Assembly (NCBI GenBank): GCA_965221545.1
Contig: OZ244901.1
Span: 1,860,001-1,924,000 of the forward strand
DNA from: JAJEFO01 sp022819605
GTDB taxonomy: Bacteria; Pseudomonadota; Alphaproteobacteria; Rhodobacterales; Rhodobacteraceae
Reading direction: 5' to 3'
Length of the DNA: 64,000 nt
Part shown: positions 34,858 through 43,682 of the stretch, one piece after another
How the letters are laid out: each line of letters starts with the position of its first letter
Position numbering within the stretch: the first letter of the stretch is position 1
Position numbers and translations under genes: made by a program
Notes under the pieces: model-generated
The model's input: only the letters and a program-made list of their open reading frames with translations
Databases searched by the model: none
What the model was told of the DNA's origin: nothing

Positions 34858-36272
34858 CCGGTATGCGGGTTCCACCACGCCCGCTGTCAATCGCCCATCG
34901 GGGCGCCTCGGCCTATGCGCCCGGCAACACCATCGCGGCATTTCGCAAAGCGGCGGTGCTGGGCGCGGACATGTGGGAGGTGGACATTCGTGCAACTCGG
35001 GACGGTGTTCCTGTGGTCTTTCACGACGCCAAGCTGCCGAACGGCCAGACGGTATCGGGGCTGACACGGGCTGACCTTGCGGAGGCCTGTCCGGACTGTC
35101 CCGATTTGGCAGAGGTCGCGGCGCTGGCGGCGGAGCTGGGTGCGGGCATCTATGCGGATATCAAGGACCGGGACGCAGCGCTTGCGACCCATGAGTTGCT
35201 GGTTGAGGCGGGGATTTCGCCAGTGATCGTTGGTGCCTTTGATGCAGAGATCGTGCGCATCCTCAAAGATGCAGACAGCACCTATCCGGTGGCGGGCCTT
35301 GTCTCGTTGGGCGCTGACCCGCACACGCATGCGCGCGATGCTGACATCATTCACCTGTGCTGGGAGCATATGGACCGGCCGCAGGACAGTCTGACGCCTG
35401 ACTTCTTTCAAAGCGTCTTTCGCGATGGCAAGGGCGTCGTGCTGTGGCACGAGGAAGACCCGGCACGCATGGCCGACCTGCGCACCAAGCCGGTGATTGG
35501 AATCTGCTCCGACATGCCCGAACTGGTCGTACCGTTCCGCCCGCCGTCCGCTTATCCGTTCGGTGTCGTGTGCCATCGGGGCGCCAATACGATTGCCCCG
35601 GAAAACACGCTGATCGCCTTTGAATGCGCCCTGGCGGGCGGATTCAGTCACATCGAATTGGATTTGCATCTTTCCAGCGACGGCGAGGTCGTGGTCATGC
35701 ATGATGACGATCTGGACCGGACCACCGATGGAGCTGGCCCGATTGGCGACCGAACGCTTGCAGAACTACGCGCTTTGGATGCCGGGTCCTGGTTCGATCC
35801 GCACTTTGCGGGGACGCGCCTCCCGACACTCAGGGAGGTCTTCTCGCTTTTGGAGCGCTATGACGGTCGCGCCTATCTGGAACTCAAGACGGCGCCGCCG
35901 GAGCCGGTGCTGAGCCTCGTGCGCGAGGCGGGCCTGTTGGAACGGGTCTTCTTCTGGTCCTTCAATCGCCAGTTCCTGGTAGACCTGCGCCAGATGTGCC
36001 CGGAGGCGGTGATCATGGCGCGGCGGCAGGACTATCCGACACTGGGCGAGGCCATTGCCGACTATGACGCCGACGTCGTCGAATTTCTGCCTGTCCACGA
36101 TCCGCAGGATATCGCGGCGCTGCGCGGCAGTGGGGTCCGCACGATGATCGCCTATAACGGCAACGAGGAGGAGGTCTTCGCACGTATGATCGAGACGCGA
36201 CCGGACCTCTTCAACCTGAACCAGCCCTTTGAATTCACGCGCTTCGCGCGATCACCGCCTGGGTATGGCTAA
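34854..36272 (+). CDS. Tandem glycerophosphodiester phosphodiesterase-like protein
   Basis: The 472-residue protein contains two GDPD-like domains, about 10-230 and 235-465. GDPDs cleave glycerophosphodiesters to an alcohol and glycerol 3-phosphate. Copy 2 keeps the full set: CHRGANTIAPENT, HIELDLHLSSDGEVVVMHD and LELK. Copy 1 keeps HRG, WEVDIRATRDGVPVVFHD but has PGNT for PENT and ADIK for LELK, so it may be weak or serve another role. No signal peptide is seen, so it acts in the cytoplasm on the imported compound. Two-domain members of this kind are unusual. Confidence 0.87.
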   Translation: MTGMRVPPRPLSIAHRGASAYAPGNTIAAFRKAAVLGADMWEVDIRATRDGVPVVFHDAKLPNGQTVSGLTRADLAEACPDCPDLAEVAALAAELGAGIYADIKDRDAALATHELLVEAGISPVIVGAFDAEIVRILKDADSTYPVAGLVSLGADPHTHARDADIIHLCWEHMDRPQDSLTPDFFQSVFRDGKGVVLWHEEDPARMADLRTKPVIGICSDMPELVVPFRPPSAYPFGVVCHRGANTIAPENTLIAFECALAGGFSHIELDLHLSSDGEVVVMHDDDLDRTTDGAGPIGDRTLAELRALDAGSWFDPHFAGTRLPTLREVFSLLERYDGRAYLELKTAPPEPVLSLVREAGLLERVFFWSFNRQFLVDLRQMCPEAVIMARRQDYPTLGEAIADYDADVVEFLPVHDPQDIAALRGSGVRTMIAYNGNEEEVFARMIETRPDLFNLNQPFEFTRFARSPPGYG

Positions 36273-37284
36273 GGGCCTCACCCGCAAGCCGACGTCGTTT
36301 GATGTGGCGGACCTGGCGGGCGTGTCGCGCTCGGCGGTGTCGCGGGCATTTACGCCAGGGGCGAATATCTCACCTGAAACCCGGGAGAAGGTCGAACGGG
36401 CGGCGGCGGAACTAGGCTACCGGGTCAATTCGCTGGCCAGGGGCTTGCAGCAGAAACATTCCGGCATTGTCGGCATCGTCTGCTCCCGGCTCGATTCGCC
36501 CTTGCGGTCGCGCCAGGTGCGGCTCCTGAGCGAGGCGCTGATCCGGGAAAGCATCAAGCCTATGCTAATCACGGTCGAGGCGCCGGACGACCTTGGCAGC
36601 CTGATTGAATCTCTTCTGGGATACAGCGTTGCAGGCATCATCATGACCGATGGTTCGCTACCCCGGGAGCTGATCGAGGATTGTCGCAAGCTGAGGCTTC
36701 CTGTGGTGATGGTAAACCGGGAAGGGGCCTCGAACTGGGGAGATCGCGTCGTCGCCAACAACCAGGAAAGCGGCGCACTGGCGGTCGACCTTCTGGTGAA
36801 ATGCGGCGCGCGGCGGCTGGGATGCCTGATGCCGCAGCGGCGGACATATTCAGTATCCGGTAGGGCCGATGCGTTCATTGCAGCGGCTTCGGCCCGGCTC
36901 CTCCCGTTCGAACAGATACTGGCGGTGGATCAGTCCTACACCGACGCCCGGTCCGCGATCGCGCAGGTCGATCGGAGGGTGCTCGGGCGGATCGACGGGC
37001 TGTTTTGCGCCACCGACTTGATGGCAATTGGTGCGCTCGATGGTCTGCGCACCGATCTCGGGCTGAGTGTGCCCGAGGATATCCAGGTCCTCGGTTATGA
37101 CGATATCGAACAGGCGAGTTGGGCGCCCTATGACCTCTCGACCATACGGCAAAATGTCGAAGCACAGGCAGAAGCGGTGATTGAGCTGCTCAATGATCGC
37201 CTGTCGGACAGCTCGCTTCCCACCCGCGTCCACAACCAGGAGCTGACCCCAGTATTGAGAGGCACCACACGCCATGAGTCATAA
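36265..37284 (+). CDS. LacI family transcriptional regulator
   Basis: The 339-residue protein has the LacI helix-turn-helix and hinge (FDVADLAGVSRSAVSRAF, about 10-27, then ISPETREKV) and a family 3 periplasmic-binding-like sensor domain. The ATG at 36265 overlaps the phosphodiesterase gene by 8 bp. It ends 11 bp into the next gene. Being inside the operon, it probably senses the imported substrate or its product and binds the operator at 30236-30251. Confidence 0.92.
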   Translation: MAKGLTRKPTSFDVADLAGVSRSAVSRAFTPGANISPETREKVERAAAELGYRVNSLARGLQQKHSGIVGIVCSRLDSPLRSRQVRLLSEALIRESIKPMLITVEAPDDLGSLIESLLGYSVAGIIMTDGSLPRELIEDCRKLRLPVVMVNREGASNWGDRVVANNQESGALAVDLLVKCGARRLGCLMPQRRTYSVSGRADAFIAAASARLLPFEQILAVDQSYTDARSAIAQVDRRVLGRIDGLFCATDLMAIGALDGLRTDLGLSVPEDIQVLGYDDIEQASWAPYDLSTIRQNVEAQAEAVIELLNDRLSDSSLPTRVHNQELTPVLRGTTRHES

Positions 37285-38395
37285 CTGGACCTACCACAAC
37301 CCGGTCGATATCAGGTTCGGCGGCGAGGCGATCGCAACCTTGGCGGACTGTATTGGCACCTCGCGTCATGCCTTGGTGACCTATGACGAGCCGTTCTTCA
37401 GTGGACTTGGTGATCAACTGACCAAGGCCGCACATGCGCCCGAAATCGTCATCAACGACGTGCTGCCCAACCCTGATTGCCGCCAGCTTGGCGCGCAAAT
37501 GGCACGACTCTGGTCCCTTCCGCTCGAGGTAGAGATGATCGTTGCCATCGGAGGTGGCTCGGTCATCGACACGGCCAAAGTGCTGGCCGCCGGGAGGAGC
37601 GGATTCGATGCCCTCATGGCGGAGGTTCGCAAGGACCGGGCGCCGGAACACCTGTCACCGCCCCCTCTGGTCGCCTGTCCCACCACCGCGGGCACGGGCA
37701 GCGAGGTGACATGCTGGGCCACAATCTGGGACGGGGCAGAGGCGGCAAAGTACTCGCTCGCGCACCCCGATCTCTATCCTCGCACCGCGATCGTCGATCC
37801 AGCGCTCATGGTCGGCAAGTCCGTCGACCTGACACGGGCAACCGGCCTTGACGCCTTGTCACATGCGCTTGAAAGCATCTGGAACAGGAACGCCAATCCG
37901 GTCTCCGCACGCCACGCTGTGTCTGCAGCCCAAACTATCCTACGAGATTTACCAAGATTGCTGTCCGCGCCCGGTGACATGTCCTTGCGCTCCAGCATGG
38001 CCGAAGCGACACTGAGCGCCGGCCTTGCTTTTTCGAACACAAAGACCGCAATTGCGCACAACATCAGCTATCCTGTAACGCTGCGTCACGGGGTGGCGCA
38101 TGGCATTGCCTGCTCGTTCACTCTGCCCACCATCCTGAGGAGCCTTGCGCCGCTCGGTGGTTTCAGAGACGCAGCCCTGACAGAGATCTTCGGCACCGAC
38201 ATCATCGCGGGTGCGGATCAGCTCACAGCTTTTCTGCGCCGCTTGGGCGTCGGTCAGCGCTTTGCTGACCACGGTATCGATCGGGTGGAGGCAGAGGAAA
38301 TCATAGATGCCGCATTCCATGGACAGCGCGGCAAGAACTTCATTGGCACAAGGGATGCTCTGGTCGCAGCAGCACAAGTCGACGGATTGATCTGA
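37274..38395 (+). CDS. Iron-containing alcohol dehydrogenase
   Basis: The 373-residue enzyme belongs to group III (iron-dependent) alcohol dehydrogenases. It has the NAD-binding GGGSVIDTAKV (about 93-103) and metal ligands in DALSHALES (Asp/His near 194-198), TLRHGVAHGIAC (His near 270). It resembles the branch that includes PhnY-like enzymes of phosphonate metabolism, but the substrate is not certain. In this operon it likely oxidises the alcohol released by the phosphodiesterase, or reduces an aldehyde. Overlap of 11 bp with the LacI gene indicates co-transcription. Confidence 0.88.
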   Translation: MSHNWTYHNPVDIRFGGEAIATLADCIGTSRHALVTYDEPFFSGLGDQLTKAAHAPEIVINDVLPNPDCRQLGAQMARLWSLPLEVEMIVAIGGGSVIDTAKVLAAGRSGFDALMAEVRKDRAPEHLSPPPLVACPTTAGTGSEVTCWATIWDGAEAAKYSLAHPDLYPRTAIVDPALMVGKSVDLTRATGLDALSHALESIWNRNANPVSARHAVSAAQTILRDLPRLLSAPGDMSLRSSMAEATLSAGLAFSNTKTAIAHNISYPVTLRHGVAHGIACSFTLPTILRSLAPLGGFRDAALTEIFGTDIIAGADQLTAFLRRLGVGQRFADHGIDRVEAEEIIDAAFHGQRGKNFIGTRDALVAAAQVDGLI

Positions 38396-38456
38396 TGGCG
38401 AGGGACGCCTGAACGGCCAAGCGTCATGACGGCAGGGCAGGATCACCCCTGATCAG

Positions 38457-38717
38457 ATGCAATCCCACATCAAGCATTGCTTCGAAGTGGCGCCTGGTAC
38501 AACAGTGATCGAGGTCGACTTCAATTTTGCGCCGAGGCATCCGGACAATTGCGCGTGTTCAAATTCAAATGAAGTCAGCCTCAGCCTCTATGATCCGACC
38601 GGCGGTCGCGACGCCCGCCACAACAACCCTGATTACCGAATTGTTCTGACAGTCGATTATACCTCCAAGGGCTATCTCCCCGGCCCGCTGCATCCTGGAT
38701 CGTCCGATGCAGCATGA
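38457..38717 (+). pseudogene. N-terminal stump of a CehA/McbA-type metallohydrolase
   Basis: The 86-codon frame reads as the N-terminal beta-domain of the CehA/McbA family of PHP-type hydrolases: EVAPGTTVIEVDFNF, then NEVSLSLYDPTGGRDARH and GYLPGPL. In full-length members this domain is followed by a PHP hydrolase domain of about 300 residues, which is missing here; the frame ends just after GPLHPGS. It follows the alcohol dehydrogenase by 61 bp and was probably the last gene of the operon before deletion of its 3' part. Confidence 0.5.
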
Positions 38718-38866
38718 AGTCCCCGGACCGAACGCGATATGTGCCGCAAGCAGCGCAGTGAACCCGTCGGGTTCCACGCTGGCGCTGAACCTATAAGCGC
38801 GAGATCCCCGGGGTCACTGCAGGATGATGGGATGGCCGGGAGCGTCTGTGCAAAAAGTAGGTCAAG

Positions 38867-39865
38867 TCAAGTGACGTTCTGAAGGTTGGCCAGAACATCG
38901 ACACCCTGGTCCTTCAAGAAATGCAGCATGTCGATAAAGATCCAGTTTTCGGCCAGTTTGTCACCCTCGCGACGATAAACATCAACCACGCGCATTTCGG
39001 CCAAGGCGTCATTTGCGGGGATGCCCATGTAGTCGCCCGTGTTGCGCATTCTGAGACAGGGCCACCACATGACAGCGCTGAAATCGCCTTCTGCTGCGGT
39101 CACTTCTTCATGCAGGATGTCGACCGTGTCGAGCTTGTGTTCAAACGGGTCTGTATGGCCGCGTCGGTACCCGGCAAATCCCACGCTGGCCCCGATGCCG
39201 GTCGGGCCAAACCAGTTCATGTCTTCGTGCCAGTACCGCCTCATGTGGTCGGCAGGAGAGGTGTAGGATTTCGCCAGGTCCGCCAACATCTCATGCGTCA
39301 GCGCGAATGTCTTCTCGGTCGCCGCAGCGTCCTGCGGGTCGTCAAGCACGCCGTCATGGGTGCGCGGCCCCGGAGACATTATGAAGCCGCCTGAGTGATC
39401 TTGCAGCCAAGGGTTCAGCCCGGCTTGGGTCACCGCTGCGAGGATGTCCAGGAACTCGACAATCTCGACGATCCTGTCGTCCTCGATCCGGTAGAAGGAC
39501 ACGTAAGGCAGGTATGTGGCTCTCCCGGTAGCCGGGATGCCCAGCCATTCTTGCGTGAAGTCGCCCAGCAGGTTGCCCATCTCGACAACCCAGAGACCTG
39601 ATTGCCCCGGCAGATTGTTGTGGCCGCCGAGAAATATGTCCCTGCGTCTTTGTAATAGCGGCATGGCCGCCTTCAAGGGCGACCAGACACGGTCTGCCAC
39701 GCTGTCAGCATGTGTCAACACATTGAAGGGGTGCACCCCGCGGTAGGCGAGACCGTCCGCGGAATATTCGCGAAAGGCCGCCCGCGTTGCCTCGCCCGAT
39801 GCAGCAGCATCCAGGTCGTCGACAAAAGTCCTGATCAGGGCCTTGGCACTTTGTATCTCGCTCAT
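38867..39865 (-). CDS. Two-domain NTF2-like (SnoaL-type) protein
   Basis: The 332-residue protein is made of two NTF2-like folds, about 1-165 and 170-332. Both show the usual alpha-plus-beta pattern with WxG/WP segments, for example FYRIEDDRIVEIVEFLDIL in the first and VVDVYRREGDKLAENWIFID in the second. SnoaL-like proteins act as small-molecule isomerases, cyclases or hydrolases, or have no known function. The start at 39865 is preferred, since upstream sequence belongs to a broken paralogue whose stop overlaps this start (ATGA). It probably belongs to the catabolic cluster; the substrate is unknown. Confidence 0.78.
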   Translation of the reverse strand: MSEIQSAKALIRTFVDDLDAAASGEATRAAFREYSADGLAYRGVHPFNVLTHADSVADRVWSPLKAAMPLLQRRRDIFLGGHNNLPGQSGLWVVEMGNLLGDFTQEWLGIPATGRATYLPYVSFYRIEDDRIVEIVEFLDILAAVTQAGLNPWLQDHSGGFIMSPGPRTHDGVLDDPQDAAATEKTFALTHEMLADLAKSYTSPADHMRRYWHEDMNWFGPTGIGASVGFAGYRRGHTDPFEHKLDTVDILHEEVTAAEGDFSAVMWWPCLRMRNTGDYMGIPANDALAEMRVVDVYRREGDKLAENWIFIDMLHFLKDQGVDVLANLQNVT

Positions 39866-40182
39866 GTCCGTGAGTAGACCCTGCAGCGTGCAAGAATGTC
39901 CACTCCCTGCTGGCTCCGGAAACGCGGAAGGTCGATGAAAGTCCAGTCTTCGGACAGCCTGTCGCCCCCCAGGCAGTGCACGTTGATCACCCGAATGGCT
40001 GGGTGCCTTCTCCTCGCAGGCAATCCAGTGATGCCTCCTGCGAGCAAAAGTGACATAACGGGTCCGCCGAAAGAGCCGCTGAATTCGCCCACGGCGAAGC
40101 AGCAAGTATGGCCAATGAGTGTCACGTGGCCAAGGCCGCCGCGAAACTGCTCCGGGCGAAGTCCACCTTGGCCTTGGTTCAA
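39862..40182 (-). pseudogene. 5'-truncated paralogue of the two-domain NTF2-like gene
   Basis: The C-terminal part of this frame (RVINVHCLGGDRLSEDWTFI, then DLPRFRSQQGVDILAR) aligns well with the end of the neighbouring intact protein (RVVDVYRREGDKLAENWIFI, DMLHFLKDQGVDVLAN). Only about 90 of 330 residues remain; there is no N-terminal domain. Its stop overlaps the ATG of the intact copy by ATGA, so the two were once translationally coupled tandem genes. Confidence 0.6.
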
Positions 40183-40231
40183 GAGCCGGTTCGCCGTGCA
40201 AGGACTTGGAACTGCGACCTAGAAGATCTGG

Positions 40232-40870
40232 TCACGCTTCTTCAGCGAGGGCAGCAAGTGCTGTCCCGAGGTCTCCGTAGCCCGTGACGCGATGCTCGAA
40301 GCCAAGGCCCAGTCGCTCGGCGCAATCTCGGGCCTTCTCGACAAGCGCGGGGTCGTCGATCTGGGCCTGGTACACGAGCGTTCTGTAATGCCCGAAATAG
40401 CTGTCCCGTAACTCGGGATGCCGGTCGAGGCCGAGAGGTTTCCAGACAAACGCGTCGAATTGCCGGACCAGAAAGTCCGTGAGGTAGAATGACGTGAATT
40501 CCTGGTCTGCCCTGTCGAGGAAATCCTCGGTGCCTTGGTAGAAGGCGAAGCAATGGGGTCCGGCCATCATCTCGATGCCGAGTTCCTCGGCGGCCCTTGC
40601 GAGTTCGCCGCCCGTGCCGCAATCGGCGTAGGCCAGAAAGATGCGATCATAGTCGGCCGACTTGGCCACGGCGTTGCGCACGGCAGGCACGATCTTCTCA
40701 GGATGGTTGTGGTAAATGGCTGGCAGGCAAAGGAGATCAATGTGATCGAATTTTCGGGTCAAGGCCAGGATTTCCCGGGCGAGGGCGCCGCAACCGAGCA
40801 CGAGGATCCGGCCGTGCCCCATCGGGCGCAGCCCCTGTTCGGTCAGTTCGCCGTCGCTTGGAATGTCCAT
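40232..40870 (-). CDS. DUF1638 domain-containing protein
   Basis: The 212-residue protein shows the DUF1638 hallmarks: ILVLGCGALAREILAL (about 23-38), the CGTGGEL turn, GPHCFAFYQG and a late Tyr/Glu-rich helix. DUF1638 proteins are often coded with MttB-type methyltransferases and corrinoid proteins and may bind a metal or corrinoid through the Cys/His residues, though no function is proven. Here no corrinoid protein is nearby; the only MttB-type gene is 18 kb away. ATG 40870 is used; an internal ATG (MGHGRILVLGCG) is possible. Confidence 0.82.
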   Translation of the reverse strand: MDIPSDGELTEQGLRPMGHGRILVLGCGALAREILALTRKFDHIDLLCLPAIYHNHPEKIVPAVRNAVAKSADYDRIFLAYADCGTGGELARAAEELGIEMMAGPHCFAFYQGTEDFLDRADQEFTSFYLTDFLVRQFDAFVWKPLGLDRHPELRDSYFGHYRTLVYQAQIDDPALVEKARDCAERLGLGFEHRVTGYGDLGTALAALAEEA

Positions 40871-41142
40871 GGCGTTGCCACCCGATCTGGCAGTAGGGGA
40901 AGAATCCGCGACGAAGAAGCAGAATGCAAGCTCGGATGTCTCGAACTTGCTGGCCGATTTCGCATGTTCTGAGCACGGATTCTTCCGGCACGCCGCATGG
41001 CCCCGTCCTTGGCGGGGAGCAGTCAGAGTCGGCCCGGATGTTCGGCACTGCAGGATGGATCTGGTCAGCAAAACTGGTGGCGCACCGCTCCCTCGCGCCC
41101 AAGAGTTCGCGACTGAATGACCTGTTGCATTGCTCCTGGGAG

Positions 41143-41823
41143 TCAAAGCACCCGGTAATTCTCCCAGACGTCGCGAAGATAACCGCCATCAAGCAGGAGT
41201 TTGCGTGCCTCCGACTCAATGCTTGCCTTTTCGAGGGCGCGCGGGACGACTTCGGGTATGTGCTCTCTTGGCACGATTGTCACGCCGTCGCTGTCACAGA
41301 CCACGAGGTCACCTGGGAAAACGGTCAGCCCGTAGACACAGACCGGTACATCCCACTCGCGTATCGCGACCCGCCCCAGCGCATCGGTCGGGCGGGCACC
41401 GCGGGCGAAAACCGGAAACCGGTCCAGTTCGTTGATTTGCGCGACATCGCGGGTCAGTCCGTCGATCAGTGCGCCTCGTGCGCCTCTGCCAGCCGAGGCT
41501 GTAGAAAACAGTTCGCCCCAAGCTGCAGCTGGTGCGCGGGAGCAGTCGAGCACTACGAGATCGCCCTCGCCGAGCGAATCAACGAAGTCGATCTCTCCGC
41601 CATAGGGGCGTTCCGGAATTTCAGTCACCGGCATCGAGATTGCCGTGCGCGCATGCCCGATCAGCACGCCATCCGGCCCGGCGACGTGGCGGGCACCGGG
41701 CTTCAATGTCTGAAAGCGCTTGCCGATCGCGTCGCAGACGTCAGAAAAGACGGCCGAATAGGTCTTCCGGGCCAATGCATCGAGATCAAGCGTGTTGCCT
41801 GCGGGAGCTGTGTCTGACGGCAT
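41143..41823 (-). CDS. RraA family protein (HMG/CHA aldolase-like)
   Basis: The 226-residue protein has the RraA fold: DVCDAIGKR near 28, DGVLIGHARTA near 50, and the catalytic block GALIDGLTRDVAQI (about 115-128) with the Asp and Arg that bind Mg and substrate in 4-hydroxy-4-methyl-2-oxoglutarate aldolases. RraA homologues in catabolic clusters act as aldolases or oxaloacetate decarboxylases. Together with the adjacent SDR gene it suggests oxidation and C-C cleavage of a hydroxy acid (inference). It lies 60 bp downstream of the SDR gene, on the same strand. Confidence 0.88.
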   Translation of the reverse strand: MPSDTAPAGNTLDLDALARKTYSAVFSDVCDAIGKRFQTLKPGARHVAGPDGVLIGHARTAISMPVTEIPERPYGGEIDFVDSLGEGDLVVLDCSRAPAAAWGELFSTASAGRGARGALIDGLTRDVAQINELDRFPVFARGARPTDALGRVAIREWDVPVCVYGLTVFPGDLVVCDSDGVTIVPREHIPEVVPRALEKASIESEARKLLLDGGYLRDVWENYRVL

Positions 41824-41883
41824 CGATTGCGCCTTCCTTGTGATCCCGTGAACTCGGGTATCGACCGGGTTCCGGGCCTCGGA

Positions 41884-42630
41884 TCAGAACGAGGCCAGCA
41901 GGCCGCCATCAACAAGATGGTGGGAACCGGTAATGAATGAAGCGTCGTCGCTCAGCAGGAATGCTGCGAACCGGGCGACTTCCTCGGGCTTTCCAACGCG
42001 GTTCAGCGCGTGCAGCCTGCCCCAGTCAGCAAGCTGTTCCTCCGGCGCTTCGGGACGGAAGTGCCTGGCATTAGCTTCAACCAGCGGCGTCTGGATCGTG
42101 CCGGGGCAGATCGCGTTCACGCGAATGTTCCTGTGCCCATGGTCCAGCGCCATGACACGGGTCATGGAAATTACCGCTCCCTTGCTTGCCGCGTAGGCGG
42201 CAACGTCCTGTTGAGTGGCCAGGGCCTGGATCGAGGACATGTTGACGATCGACCCGCCGCCTGCCGCCTCCATGGCGGGCACCGCATGCTTGCACATCAA
42301 GAAAATGGCCTTGAGATTGACATCGATCACCGCGTCGAAATCCACTTCTGACATGGTAACAACCGTGCCGTGCAACTCCTGTCCGGCGCAATTGAAGACG
42401 CCCCTGAGCGGTCCGCGTGACGAGGCGGTCTCGACAGCCTTCAGGCACTCGGATGATTGCGTGATGTCTGCTTCAATCTTGGTGATGTTGTCCGGCAGGC
42501 TCGCAAGACCCTCGCCATTGCGGTCCACGCCAAATACATCTGCACCAAGCTTCGCAAAGACCAGCGCTGAGGCGCGGCCAATTCCCGAAGCGGCCCCCGT
42601 TACGATGACACTGTCGCTCAATGAGGTCAT
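41884..42630 (-). CDS. SDR family NAD(P)-dependent oxidoreductase
   Basis: The 248-residue classical short-chain dehydrogenase has the cofactor motif TGAASGIG (about 10-17), the NCAG-type motif in FNCAGQEL, and the catalytic Ser and Tyr-x-x-x-Lys in YAASKG. The start ATG at 42630 follows a good GGAGGG; the frame extends to 42654. It is divergent from the IclR gene, and the shared 201-bp promoter region holds a 19-bp inverted repeat. It probably oxidises a hydroxyl of a sugar or acid. Confidence 0.92.
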   Translation of the reverse strand: MTSLSDSVIVTGAASGIGRASALVFAKLGADVFGVDRNGEGLASLPDNITKIEADITQSSECLKAVETASSRGPLRGVFNCAGQELHGTVVTMSEVDFDAVIDVNLKAIFLMCKHAVPAMEAAGGGSIVNMSSIQALATQQDVAAYAASKGAVISMTRVMALDHGHRNIRVNAICPGTIQTPLVEANARHFRPEAPEEQLADWGRLHALNRVGKPEEVARFAAFLLSDDASFITGSHHLVDGGLLASF

Positions 42631-42661
42631 TGTCGCCCTCCGCCGGCGCATCACTTGTTAT

Positions 42662-42680
42662 TGACAAACGCCGTTTGACA
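42662..42680. promoter_or_regulatory. Inverted repeat in the SDR/iclR divergent promoter
   Basis: TGACAAACG-C-CGTTTGACA is a 19-bp inverted repeat with one mismatched pair, centred 41 bp from the SDR start and 161 bp from the iclR-type start. Position and symmetry suggest the operator for the IclR-type regulator coded beside it. Confidence 0.5.
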
Positions 42681-42831
42681 TCATTAAACTATGCCGGAGC
42701 GAGGCCGAGGTCAAGCAACACTTGGTTCACGCAGAATCTGACGACGTGAGAGGGCAGGCCCCTGGCGTTGGCGCAGCGAATGAGGACGCTGCCGGAACAC
42801 TTGCGAGACTTTCAGATGGGAAGGAATTTGC

Positions 42832-43668
42832 GTGCCCGATGAGCTCCGGGACCAAGTGCGCACCAAGGCAGACAAAGAGATGCCCCGGACGAGTATGCCG
42901 AGCATCGACAAGGCGTTGCGGGCGTTGCTGACACTGGCCGACGCGGGACCAGCAGGTTTGCCGCTTGCCGACATCGCCGGCCGTCTCGAGTTGAACAAGT
43001 CAAGTCTGCATGTCACGCTTTCGGCACTGCGCTTCAGGAATTTCGTCGAACAGTCGCCCTCGACAGGATTTTATCGTTTGGGCCCGGCACTGGAACAGCT
43101 CTCGCAGACCTATCTGAGTTCGCTCGACATTCGCGCGACGCTGCGTCCGGCGGTGCAGCGGCTGGCCGAGCAGGTAGACGAAGTTTGCCATATTTCGGTG
43201 CTCGACGGGCGCGAAATCCTGTACATCGAGAAGATCGAGTCCACCAAGGCAATCCAACCCGGCACCAGGGTAGGCGGACGTTTGCCGGCGCTCACGACCG
43301 CCATGGGCAGGGCAATGATCGCGCATGAGTTTCCGACTCGCAATTCCTTCCGGGCACGGTTCGAAGGAGCGCTGATCCCACGCACACCCAATGCGCCAAG
43401 CAACCTGGATGACGAATGGAAGTGCATTTGCGACGCAAGGGAACGCGCCTACGGAATCGACAACCAGGAGAATGTCGAGGGACTTGTTGCTGTTGCAGTC
43501 GCCGTGCTACGTGGTGGCCGGGCTGTTGCTGCCGTCAGCGTCGTTTCCCTTGCGGATGACAATGTGGATATCGAACGAAACGTGCAGTTGATCAGGGATG
43601 CGCTGGGAAGTGTGATGGTACCGCCATTGCATTTGCCTGAGCCGGCAATCCGATCGGCAATTCTGTAG
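42832..43668 (+). CDS. IclR family transcriptional regulator
   Basis: The 278-residue protein has a winged helix at about 25-85 (LADIAGRLELNKSSLHVTLSAL) and an IclR effector domain at about 95-265. The start is a GTG at 42832 with GGGAAGGA upstream. It is divergent from the SDR-RraA-DUF1638 genes and 14 bp upstream of the AGE-family gene, so it could control both groups. The effector is unknown, probably an intermediate of the pathway. Confidence 0.9.
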   Translation: MPDELRDQVRTKADKEMPRTSMPSIDKALRALLTLADAGPAGLPLADIAGRLELNKSSLHVTLSALRFRNFVEQSPSTGFYRLGPALEQLSQTYLSSLDIRATLRPAVQRLAEQVDEVCHISVLDGREILYIEKIESTKAIQPGTRVGGRLPALTTAMGRAMIAHEFPTRNSFRARFEGALIPRTPNAPSNLDDEWKCICDARERAYGIDNQENVEGLVAVAVAVLRGGRAVAAVSVVSLADDNVDIERNVQLIRDALGSVMVPPLHLPEPAIRSAIL

Positions 43669-43682
43669 GGAGGACCAATGTC

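Noticed and set aside
39866..40201. Reading the NTF2-like gene as a 444-residue protein from 40201
   Set aside because: The upstream part reads over a broken paralogue in another frame, whose stop overlaps ATG 39865.
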